A DNA stretch of 20,896 bases, taken from IMG/VR virus record IMGVR_UViG_3300042539_000805, positions 1 through 20,896 of that record; one strand, written 5' to 3'. Positions 15,319 to 20,896 of the stretch are shown in pieces (within the stretch, counting starts at the first letter, position 1; each line of letters opens with the position of its first letter). Source of the stretch: a virus. The translations under genes were made by a program, and so were the position numbers. Under the pieces are notes generated by a model that searched no databases, was not told the DNA's origin, and was given only the letters and a program-made list of their open reading frames with translations.

Positions 15319-15551
15319 AGGGCAAAGGATCTTCGCAAGCAAGTCTTGACGTGATGGCAAAGGAAAAAGGTTTCCCAAGCTACGCCGCGATGAAAGCGTG
15401 GAATGAGAAATACCGCAAGCCTCAGACCACACAGGCACCGCCGCCGAAGCGCAATTTCTTGCAGAACCTGATCGGCAGCATTCCCAACCCGATGAACTAT
15501 GCGGCGAGTACGATGCAGAAAGCCGTGCGCGGAAGGAAGAAGAAAAAATGA
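15315..15551 (+). CDS. Small basic protein, hypothetical
   Basis: This 78-aa protein is rich in Lys/Arg and ends in RGRKKKK. The N-terminal part (SLDVMAKEKGFPSYAAMKAW) is helical and resembles small hypothetical proteins near phage lysis genes. The middle is Pro-rich. It has no clear membrane segment. The start follows GGAAAGGTGA and overlaps the previous stop; the end overlaps the endolysin start (ATGA). Its function is unknown. Confidence 0.7.
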   Translation: MKGKGSSQASLDVMAKEKGFPSYAAMKAWNEKYRKPQTTQAPPPKRNFLQNLIGSIPNPMNYAASTMQKAVRGRKKKK

Positions 15552-16150
15552 GCATCCTGACCGACAAGGAAATTTTCGACGCGATCAAGGAACGGCGCGG
15601 CTCGGGCCTGACTCAAGCGCACGTCGATGCCATCAACGCGATCATGTATCCCGACAAGCAGGTTACGCCGCCCGCCGCGGTGCCGGCCGGGAGCGATCCG
15701 ATCCCTGCGGACTATTTCGATATCCTCGCGAAGATCGAGAGCGGCAACCGCCCTTACGTCAAGGCAAGCACATCGAGTGCCAGCGGGCTTTACCAATTCA
15801 TTCGTTCGACATGGCAAGGTGAAGGCGGCAAGTGGGGCTCGAACATGTCGCTCGCGTTCGGCGGCCTCAAGCCCTCGATCGAGGAACAAAAGCAGCGCGT
15901 CCGCAGCTTCACCATGAAAAACGTCAAGGTGCTCCAGAACGGCGGCGTTCCGATCAATAGCGCCACTCTCTATGCCTCGCACTTCCTTGGCGCCGGGACC
16001 GCGCTCAAAATGTTCAAGGCAGAACGAAACGCCCCAGCCGCGTCAATTGCTGGAGTCGCAGCCACGAAGGCCAACCCGTCGATCCTCGCAGGGAAAACCG
16101 TGCAGCAATTCCGTGATTGGCTGCAACGCAAAACAGGGGTCAAGCCGTGA
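15548..16150 (+). CDS. Endolysin, lytic transglycosylase/lysozyme-like
   Basis: This 200-aa enzyme has a short N-terminal helical region (1-35), a Pro/Ala linker and a lysozyme-like transglycosylase fold. The catalytic Glu is probably E64 in YFDILAKIESGN, followed by ASGLYQFIRSTWQ at about 78-90, the usual 'S.A.GLyQF...T' helix of such enzymes. It would cut the glycan backbone of host peptidoglycan at the end of infection. No signal peptide is seen, so export would depend on a holin encoded nearby. Start ATG 15548 follows GGAAGGAAG and overlaps the previous stop. The end overlaps the next gene as GTGA. Confidence 0.8.
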   Translation: MSILTDKEIFDAIKERRGSGLTQAHVDAINAIMYPDKQVTPPAAVPAGSDPIPADYFDILAKIESGNRPYVKASTSSASGLYQFIRSTWQGEGGKWGSNMSLAFGGLKPSIEEQKQRVRSFTMKNVKVLQNGGVPINSATLYASHFLGAGTALKMFKAERNAPAASIAGVAATKANPSILAGKTVQQFRDWLQRKTGVKP

Positions 16151-16482
16151 ACATCATGACGCATGACGGTCGCCGAGCATGGGCTTTTATGGCGATCGTC
16201 GGCGGCTGCATGGTGCAAACGCTTCACCTGTTTTGGATCACCTGGTTGCTCCAGACGCATGCGCAATATCTGTTCTACATGGCCGTGGGACTGATCTTTC
16301 TCTTGTTCGTCGGCTTCACCGCGCTCGGCTGGCAGATGGGGCGGCGGCTGCAACTCGAAGGCACCAGAGACGGCCTCAAGATTAACGACAATCAGCAGAT
16401 GGACATGCACCGGGAAACGCAGATCATTCAGACGATCGAGGAAGATACCGCCCCGGTCAAAGTGGAGGAATTGGACCTATGA
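16147..16482 (+). CDS. Two-helix membrane protein, holin candidate
   Basis: This 111-aa protein has two clear membrane helices (about 13-35, AFMAIVGGCMVQTLHLFWIT; about 42-65, YLFYMAVGLIFLLFVGFTAL) and a charged C-terminal tail with EEDTAPVKVEELDL. Size and layout fit a class II holin, placed between the endolysin and the spanins. I prefer GTG 16147: it overlaps the endolysin stop (GTGA) and AGGGG lies about 9 bases upstream. ATG 16156 is the alternative. The end overlaps the Rz start (ATGA). Confidence 0.65.
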   Translation: MNIMTHDGRRAWAFMAIVGGCMVQTLHLFWITWLLQTHAQYLFYMAVGLIFLLFVGFTALGWQMGRRLQLEGTRDGLKINDNQQMDMHRETQIIQTIEEDTAPVKVEELDL

Positions 16483-16853
16483 TCCCGCCCGCAATCCTTC
16501 TGATCCTCAAGAAATGGTGGCCTGCCATCGCCGCTGCGACGCTGTTCGGGGTGCTGCTCACCTTGGCGTATTGCAAAGGTGAAAGTGCCGGCAAAAGCGG
16601 TGAGATCGTCAAGCAGCAGGATCGCGAAATCGAAACTCAGCGCGACCTCAACGATGCCAGTGAAAACGCCGCAGCCGACCGGGTCGAAGATGCGACTCGC
16701 GCCGCACAACAGGAAAAGGAATTGACCGATGCGCTCGAAGCTACTGATGATCCCGATCGTCGCCGCACTATCCGTGGTTGTGTCATCCTGCGGCAGCAGG
16801 GTCGAGACCTTGCGGACATTCCCGCCTGTCGCGGATTTGCAGCCGACGATTGA
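16479..16853 (+). CDS. Rz: Inner-membrane spanin (Rz-like)
   Basis: This 124-aa protein has a single N-terminal membrane anchor (about 12-31, WWPAIAAATLFGVLLTLAYC) followed by a periplasmic charged coiled coil (QQDREIETQRDLNDASENAA). This is the i-spanin layout. It pairs with the lipoprotein encoded in another frame inside its own 3' part, and together they fuse inner and outer membranes at lysis. This implies a Gram-negative host. The Shine-Dalgarno GGAGG lies 10-11 bases before ATG 16479. Confidence 0.8.
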   Translation: MIPPAILLILKKWWPAIAAATLFGVLLTLAYCKGESAGKSGEIVKQQDREIETQRDLNDASENAAADRVEDATRAAQQEKELTDALEATDDPDRRRTIRGCVILRQQGRDLADIPACRGFAADD

Positions 16854-17028
16854 ACCGGCCTACCCCGACGAAGCACTGCAACCGGGACCGGCTGGTGAAG
16901 TTGCCGAAGATACCTGGTGGAACAGCGTACTCCTGTGGGGACGTGGCGAGCACGACAAGGTCGAACGTATCTGCAAATGGGCGGTCGATCTCGGGCTGGA
17001 AGTACCCGAAGGCTACTGCTCGTCCTGA
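16729..17028 (+). CDS. Rz1: Outer-membrane spanin lipoprotein (Rz1-like), overlapping Rz
   Basis: This 99-aa protein begins with a lipoprotein signal: MRSKLL, a hydrophobic run, then SVVVSSC with the lipidated Cys at residue 21. Pro residues follow. It starts inside Rz in the +1 frame (125 bases of overlap) and extends 175 bases beyond it, with AAAAGGA before the ATG. The overlap is the classic Rz/Rz1 arrangement. The extended C-terminus (WWNSVLLWGRGEHDKVERIC) is longer than in lambda Rz1 and contains two further Cys. Its last 16 bases overlap a small gene on the other strand. Confidence 0.8.
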   Translation: MRSKLLMIPIVAALSVVVSSCGSRVETLRTFPPVADLQPTIEPAYPDEALQPGPAGEVAEDTWWNSVLLWGRGEHDKVERICKWAVDLGLEVPEGYCSS

Positions 17029-17108
17029 TTGCGTGTCGCCCACCAAGCACCAAAGACGGTGCCAACATTCACACCGCACACGAAGCCGACGAATATCCAG
17101 ATCAACAC
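17013..17108 (-). CDS. 31-aa single-membrane-segment peptide
   Basis: On the - strand, GTG 17108-17106 (or TTG 17105-17103) opens a 31-codon frame ending at TAG 17015-17013. It overlaps the end of the RuvC-like gene and is preceded by AAGGAA. The product is one hydrophobic helix (LIWIFVGFVCGVNVGTVFGA) with a short charged tail (TRNQDEQ). Tiny membrane peptides like this are frequent in phage early operons. Its 3' end overlaps the Rz1 gene of the opposite strand by 16 bases. It fills the otherwise geneless convergent junction. Confidence 0.55.
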   Translation of the reverse strand: MLIWIFVGFVCGVNVGTVFGAWWATRNQDEQ

Positions 17109-17578
17109 AGGAATTTCCTTCCGTAATGGGCGAGCAATGCAGCTTCGGCCCTGCCATCATCCTTGACCCGTTCAAGGTGCGATGCTGTTTTCGGATAAAG
17201 TGACCGGCACTTTTCCCGGCTGGCACCCTTCCCGCTGTTGAGCAACCCTAGCTTGGCCTTCCAGACGCTAGGGGTGACAAAGTGGACCGGGCAAGACGTG
17301 GTCGCCTGCACCAGCCCATGCACGAAGCCAAGTGTTCGGCCGAACGTGAACATTGACGTGACGCCCTGCCCCGGCCGCGCTGCGATATCCTCGATCACGA
17401 TCATGTCAGGAACCGATAGGTCCAGAGCCATGCACCACTCGCGAGCCCACAGGCTCCAAGCGGGCTTGTCTTTGCCTTTCAGCTTGATCCGCGGCACGTC
17501 GAAGAACTCGGCGCTTCCGTCCGGATGCAGGATTGCGAGTGCGCCTGTCTTGCCGGGATCAATACCGGCGATAATCAT
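17102..17578 (-). CDS. RuvC-like Holliday-junction resolvase
   Basis: This 158-aa nuclease has the RNase H-like core of RuvC: MIIAGIDPGKTGALAIL with the first catalytic Asp at residue 7, IVIEDIAARPGQGV with Glu 63, and KDDGRAEAALLAHYG with Asp 141 and Glu 145. It would resolve branched replication and recombination DNA before packaging. I chose ATG 17578 because the product then starts at the core strand, the ATG overlaps the HNH stop (ATGA) and GGGAG lies 9 bases upstream. The frame is open 13 codons further back (to 17617), inside the HNH gene. Confidence 0.85.
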   Translation of the reverse strand: MIIAGIDPGKTGALAILHPDGSAEFFDVPRIKLKGKDKPAWSLWAREWCMALDLSVPDMIVIEDIAARPGQGVTSMFTFGRTLGFVHGLVQATTSCPVHFVTPSVWKAKLGLLNSGKGASREKCRSLYPKTASHLERVKDDGRAEAALLAHYGRKFLC

Positions 17579-18051
17579 GTTACCAACTCCCTTTCCAGCA
17601 AATAAGGATGCAGCCACCTAGGCGGGTCGAACCAAGGAATATCCAGAATTTCACGTTTCGGCGCTTCATACTGTTCGAAACCTCTTGTGACCAAAAGCCA
17701 GTGCTGACGGGTCAATGGGTTTTGCGCGCAGCGATGATCTTTGCGGATAGTCTGCAATTCGCGGTTCTCCGCGGACGTCACCACTTTGACATGCTCGACA
17801 CACAAAGTCGATGGTCCACAGGGGCAGCAATGATCGACTTGCAAATCTTCGATTTCGAAGCCGTGGATATGTAACACCGCCCATCTGTGAGCAAACCAAC
17901 GCCTTCCTTCGAACCAGAATGCGCCATAGGGCTGATTATGGCCATGACCGCTGGTAGTGCCACCAACCCACATGACGCAGCCGGTCACAGGATCAAAGGC
18001 GCATTTCTCGGCGAAGCGATCCAGTGCAGGGCGATCAATCCAGCGCGGCAT
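17575..18051 (-). CDS. HNH endonuclease, probably a free-standing homing-type enzyme
   Basis: This 158-aa protein has an HNH layout: GCVMWVGGTTSGHGHNQPYG (strand and turn), FAHRWAVLHIHG (His 55), QVDHCCPCGPSTLCVEHVKV with His 74 and His 87, and TSAENRELQ with Asn 96. Cys 75-84 may hold a structural zinc. This domain type is common in phage free-standing endonucleases of about 150-200 aa. It starts at the last base of the polymerase stop (TAATG) and ends overlapping the resolvase start, so it is inserted without gaps in the replication operon. GC in a line I counted is about 47%, lower than its neighbours, consistent with acquisition. Confidence 0.8.
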   Translation of the reverse strand: MPRWIDRPALDRFAEKCAFDPVTGCVMWVGGTTSGHGHNQPYGAFWFEGRRWFAHRWAVLHIHGFEIEDLQVDHCCPCGPSTLCVEHVKVVTSAENRELQTIRKDHRCAQNPLTRQHWLLVTRGFEQYEAPKREILDIPWFDPPRWLHPYLLERELVT

Positions 18052-20896
18052 TATTTCCGATACCTAACCATTTTGTCCACTTCGGCCTTAACCCGAAAGC
18101 GCCGCTCGATTGCCCACGGTGAGATATCCTCCATCACCTGCTTGACGACTTGGCAGATATCAGGCCGGTCGAATTCCTCGAAAACCAATTCATCGTGAAC
18201 CTTGAACACGGTATTGAGCCCCGCAGCTTCGGCGCGCTTCATCGCTTCCACCATGAGATCGCGCGCACTGCCCTGGATGCAGTCGGCGGTCAGCATACCG
18301 TGCCATGCCAGATGCCTGCGGAACTTCTTGCCCTGATAGGACATGAAGGTCCACGAAGGCCGCTCATCGCCACTAGGCGTGTAGCTGATGGCCTTGCGCG
18401 GTCGGTGATACCAAAGCTTCCGGCCGCTCGGCAAGCGCATGGTGAGAAAGTCGTTTTCCTTGCGAAATTCGATGCCTTCATAGCTGTAGGTTTTCGCGTG
18501 ATCGCAATAGACCGCCGACACGCTCGCGTCCCATAGGCCATACCAGAATTTCGGCACCTTTGGTGCGAATTCCCTGCGATAAGTGTTGATGGCGAGCATC
18601 GCGAGATCGATGCTGTCTTTCGGCGCGAACCGGGCACGGAAGCCGACCGGCCCAAGGCCATAGCCCGAGTTGTGGACGATCAGAGGCCCGTCAGAGGTCA
18701 TAACCGTGAAGCGGTTCCGAGGCCCTGCATTCACAAGATCGTAAACAGGCTCGCAACATTTCGATTTCTTGGAGCGCTTCATCCAATCGGCTTTGCAAGA
18801 CAGAAATTTGCCGCTTGTTCGAAGCATTTTCGGATTTTGTCGCAAATCGTAAATTTCCCGGCTCATAGCCTTTATCGTTGTCGATACGGTCGATTTCCAG
18901 AGCCGGATCATCCCAACCTTCAAGAGTGAGTAAATACGCGAGAAACTTGCGCTTAGGTTCCGTCGATCCAACACCCCATCGCGCACCTGTGGAATCCCAT
19001 TCCGGCCATACTCGAATACCTCGACCTGCATAATGCTTGGCGAGTTTGCTTGTGCTGCCAAGGCGACACCGAGATTGGATAGAGGAAATACGATTGAGCA
19101 GACGTGTCCGGACTGCGTCATTCGGACAAATTTCCGCGTATCGCCAATACTTCTTTTGCTGCGTGTTGATTGATTTTTTCTTGGCGCACTCATTGCATCC
19201 TTGAGAACGACCGCTGCGAAAATTATACTCTTCCACAAATTTTGGGCCTGTCCCACAATAGCATTGGCAGACAGGCCCATAAAAATATCCAAATTCGGTG
19301 TAGGCATACCCAAGCACGGTCCATGACCCTTGGCGTAGGCCAATGCTTGGGAAATCTTCGCTTCGGTCGCCTCGTCGGCGCGGAACCACGACACCCCATC
19401 GAACACCGCGTGATCGGTCGTGAGGCGAAGGCCGGAGATATTCAAAGTCTCCTTGAAGCCCTTGAATGCGAGTCCGTTGTGGGTAACCCACTCTATTCCG
19501 TCCCATAGCAAATCCTCAAGTCGCACATCAACAATGGCTTTCCAACCATTCGAAGTCAATACTTGAGTTGGGGCAGCTAGGCAACCTAAAACGGTGTTCT
19601 TCCCGATCTGTCCTTCCTTCGCCTGCGCTGGATCTTTTCGATTGATCGGGCGGCGAAAGATCATCGAAGCCGTCTCGGAATAAACATCAAGGCCGGCGTG
19701 CATCTGTTCGACGCGGTCATGCTGCCCTGCCATCGAAAGCAGGTTGCGCGCTTCGACCGCGGCGAAGTCCCCGGCCACCAGCACCTTGCCCTTCTCTGGC
19801 ACAATGCAGGAGCGCAGCGACGAGATTACGGCCGTGAAGATATCCGGACCCCAAATCTCGCGGATCAGTCCCACGTCGCGCGTTAGAATCGCGTCGGCGA
19901 GAATGTCAGCGGTAAGTCCTTGTCGATCTCCAATTTCCCCTCGTGGGTAGTTCTGGATTTGGATGAGTCGTCCAGCGTCTCGCCCGGTACGGGCACCATG
20001 ATATTGGGTTGCATACCGAACACGACCGTCACCGCCTGCACAGTCGAGCATTCGTTGAAGTTTCGCCACGGAACTTGAAGCGAGGCTTCGGCGCAAAGTG
20101 AGAACTTCGTGAACGTGGTAAGGAAGCGGTTCTCCGAAATCTTCAATTCCGAATTCGTCATCGGGATCAAGAATTGCATCGAGCGTGGCCTTTTTCATGT
20201 CTCCAAGGGCAATGCCTTGATCGTTTACCCAATTCAGCACCTTCTCGCGCTGTGTCGGCTTCAATCCTGTCAACTCGTGAAACCGCTCGACCATCGGGAC
20301 GCGCACCTGATTGAGTACGTCGATGCAGGCGTTCACGAATTCCGTATCGACCCTGATCCCGCGTTGATTAATGCGCTGATCCAGCACCCAGGTATGCCGC
20401 TCGGAAGGGCCGAGCCCTTGTGTCGAGACATAAACCCCATATTGTGCCTCAGCGTCGTCGCCGCAATAATCACCAAGCCGATTGAGGTTGTATTCATTGT
20501 GGTGCGACCAGCCACCGTCCCGATCAGGCTTGCACATGATCAGCATGTGCCTGTGACCGTCCATATCCTTCTTCACCGGCAGTTCGAGCGCCGTCACGAG
20601 CGCGTCCAGGCCAAGTGGCAGGGCTTTCATACCTGCAACCGCCATCGTATCGTGCCAGCGTTCGGGCGGCAATTCAGGATAGCCCATCGGAACCATGTGA
20701 AACTTCCACATGGCTTGCTCGAATCCGGCGTTGTGAGCGATGAAAATCACTTCGAGATCATTGGCGAGCGCCATCAATTCCGCATCGCGCGCGTGCATCT
20801 GCTTTTCGGTCAAAACACGAGTGCGCTGCGGCTTCTTGTCGATCACCACCTTGAGAGACAGGCACAGCGGAAAAGTCGTCGCGTCGGCGGCATACT
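18051..20896 (-). CDS. Family A DNA polymerase with 3'-5' exonuclease domain, interrupted by an intein (partial, N-terminus beyond window)
   Basis: The frame is open to the right edge and no start is visible. The edge begins in YAADATTFPL, a segment that normally follows the first exonuclease acid. Numbered from the Met at 20849: exonuclease motifs IFIAHNAGFEQAMW (35-48) and YCGDDAEAQYGVY (128-140), fingers-region RTGRDAGRLIQIQNYPRG (287-304), motif A VAGDFAAVEAR with Asp 361, motif B GKNTVLG (416-422) continuing as SGYGLG (728-733), and motif C VHDE (884-887). Without the intein the visible part is 627 aa plus 15 beyond the Met, near the size of phage replicative Pol A. The position equal to E. 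coli Phe762 is Leu 421. Stop TAA 18053-18051 overlaps the HNH start. Confidence 0.9.
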   Translation of the reverse strand, partial: YAADATTFPLCLSLKVVIDKKPQRTRVLTEKQMHARDAELMALANDLEVIFIAHNAGFEQAMWKFHMVPMGYPELPPERWHDTMAVAGMKALPLGLDALVTALELPVKKDMDGHRHMLIMCKPDRDGGWSHHNEYNLNRLGDYCGDDAEAQYGVYVSTQGLGPSERHTWVLDQRINQRGIRVDTEFVNACIDVLNQVRVPMVERFHELTGLKPTQREKVLNWVNDQGIALGDMKKATLDAILDPDDEFGIEDFGEPLPYHVHEVLTLRRSLASSSVAKLQRMLDCAGGDGRVRYATQYHGARTGRDAGRLIQIQNYPRGEIGDRQGLTADILADAILTRDVGLIREIWGPDIFTAVISSLRSCIVPEKGKVLVAGDFAAVEARNLLSMAGQHDRVEQMHAGLDVYSETASMIFRRPINRKDPAQAKEGQIGKNTVLGCLAAPTQVLTSNGWKAIVDVRLEDLLWDGIEWVTHNGLAFKGFKETLNISGLRLTTDHAVFDGVSWFRADEATEAKISQALAYAKGHGPCLGMPTPNLDIFMGLSANAIVGQAQNLWKSIIFAAVVLKDAMSAPRKNQSTRSKRSIGDTRKFVRMTQSGHVCSIVFPLSNLGVALAAQANSPSIMQVEVFEYGRNGIPQVRDGVLDRRNLSASFSRIYSLLKVGMIRLWKSTVSTTIKAMSREIYDLRQNPKMLRTSGKFLSCKADWMKRSKKSKCCEPVYDLVNAGPRNRFTVMTSDGPLIVHNSGYGLGPVGFRARFAPKDSIDLAMLAINTYRREFAPKVPKFWYGLWDASVSAVYCDHAKTYSYEGIEFRKENDFLTMRLPSGRKLWYHRPRKAISYTPSGDERPSWTFMSYQGKKFRRHLAWHGMLTADCIQGSARDLMVEAMKRAEAAGLNTVFKVHDELVFEEFDRPDICQVVKQVMEDISPWAIERRFRVKAEVDKMVRYRK
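18691..19506 (-). CDS. HNH homing endonuclease nested out of frame inside the polymerase intein
   Basis: This 271-codon frame lies entirely within the intein, one base behind the intein frame. From residue 60 it reads as a phage HNH homing enzyme: GSWTVLGYAYTEFGYF, a zinc-ribbon-like part with Cys 82/84 and Cys 104/107 (QCYCGTG, GCNEC), HYAGRGIRVWPEW (158-170), then ALEIDRIDNDKGYEPGNLRF (202-221) and SENASNKR (225-232), followed by an amphipathic helix. Residues 1-59 overlap splicing block B and look non-homologous. ATG 19506 is the first start after an in-frame TGA at 19518-19516 and has GAGGA six bases upstream. GTG 19389 is a later alternative. The stop (18693-18691) falls between blocks F and G. 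GC in lines I counted is about 42-53%, against about 57% around it. Confidence 0.82.
   Translation of the reverse strand: MGRNRVGYPQRTRIQGLQGDFEYLRPSPHDRSRGVRWGVVVPRRRGDRSEDFPSIGLRQGSWTVLGYAYTEFGYFYGPVCQCYCGTGPKFVEEYNFRSGRSQGCNECAKKKSINTQQKKYWRYAEICPNDAVRTRLLNRISSIQSRCRLGSTSKLAKHYAGRGIRVWPEWDSTGARWGVGSTEPKRKFLAYLLTLEGWDDPALEIDRIDNDKGYEPGNLRFATKSENASNKRQISVLQSRLDEALQEIEMLRACLRSCECRASEPLHGYDL
19507..19517 (-). promoter_or_regulatory. Internal Shine-Dalgarno for the nested endonuclease
   Basis: GAGGA at 19517-19513 on the - strand, a 6-base spacer TTTGCT, then ATG 19506. It lies within intein codons for LEDLLW, which follow block A. The TGA closing the endonuclease frame upstream overlaps this Shine-Dalgarno. 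Part of the match could be accidental, since LEDLLWDG-like sequence is common in this type of intein. Confidence 0.55.

Larger units (their letters stand above)
18669..19583 (-). other. Class 1 intein (305 aa) in polymerase motif B
   Basis: Cys 1 (codon 19583-19581) follows GKNTVLG. Block A is CLAAPTQVLTSNGWKAIVDV, and block B is LRLTTDHAVF with Thr 55 and His 58. Block F is VYDLVNAGPRNRFTV (280-294). Block G is LIVHN ending at Asn 305, followed by Ser as the +1 residue. All residues needed for standard splicing are present. Splicing would rejoin KNTVLG to SGYGLG, restoring the polymerase O-helix, so the enzyme should be inactive until splicing. Splicing parts are about 86 residues at the N side and about 30-38 at the C side, like a mini-intein. 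The roughly 185 residues between them show no LAGLIDADG or HNH motif in the intein frame; an endonuclease is encoded there in another frame. Confidence 0.92.

Noticed and set aside
19310-19335. Programmed -1 frameshift from intein frame into endonuclease frame
   Set aside because: The endonuclease frame is -1 to the intein frame, but the local codons (GCC AAG GGT CAT) do not form a usual slippery heptamer. A second, +1 shift would be needed to reach blocks F and G. An independent start is simpler.
19170-19508. 112-codon + strand frame opposite the intein
   Set aside because: It has no recognisable content and lies antisense to two better-supported frames.
18669-19583. Group I intron or IS-type insertion in the polymerase gene
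   Set aside because: The reading frame is continuous and the ends carry intein blocks A, B, F and G with Cys1, TxxH, His-Asn and Ser+1, so a protein intein explains the insertion.

Overview
The window is a stretch of a tailed-phage (podovirus-type) genome, or of a prophage with the same layout. Tightly packed late genes fill the + strand (about 1-17,028) and meet a converging - strand replication/recombination block (about 17,013-20,896). The head genes follow the order of phage P22: an upstream gene end that is probably the portal, then scaffold, a P22-type coat protein, a gp4-like neck adaptor and a gp10-like neck protein. GC is moderately high (about 57% in lines I counted, with one AT-richer island). 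That and the protein style suggest an alphaproteobacterial host such as a sphingomonad. The host is inference only; no tRNA, integrase or host gene was seen.

Layout. 1-2,573: portal end, acidic scaffold, coat protein and a strong intrinsic terminator. A 14-bp inverted repeat covers the coat start codon. 2,592-4,483: small virion proteins. 4,501-8,466: gp4-like adaptor, then a gp10-like protein that appears split into two genes with a 358-aa virion gene between them. 8,444-9,832: fibre-like protein and a small acetyltransferase-like protein. 9,829-14,550: three ejection/internal-virion candidates, one ending in a peptidase_S74-like domain and one of 878 aa ending in an M15-type peptidase domain. 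14,553-17,028: a lysis cassette of overlapping small genes: a (Thr-Pro)8 peptide, three membrane-protein holin candidates, a lysozyme-like transglycosylase endolysin and an embedded Rz/Rz1 spanin pair. ATGA, TAATG and GTGA overlaps are frequent, so translational coupling is likely.

The - strand carries, in transcription order, a family A DNA polymerase (N-terminus beyond the right edge), an HNH endonuclease, a RuvC-like resolvase and a 31-aa membrane peptide. The polymerase is interrupted at the O-helix (motif B) by a complete-looking 305-aa class 1 intein.

The outstanding feature lies inside this intein. An HNH homing-endonuclease gene of 271 codons lies wholly within the intein but in a different reading frame, with its own ATG and a GAGGA Shine-Dalgarno. 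The intein frame nevertheless stays open through the whole endonuclease gene, while the third frame is littered with stops. The same DNA therefore seems to encode a protein-splicing element in one frame and its presumed homing enzyme in another. I know of no described intein built this way, but I could not search.
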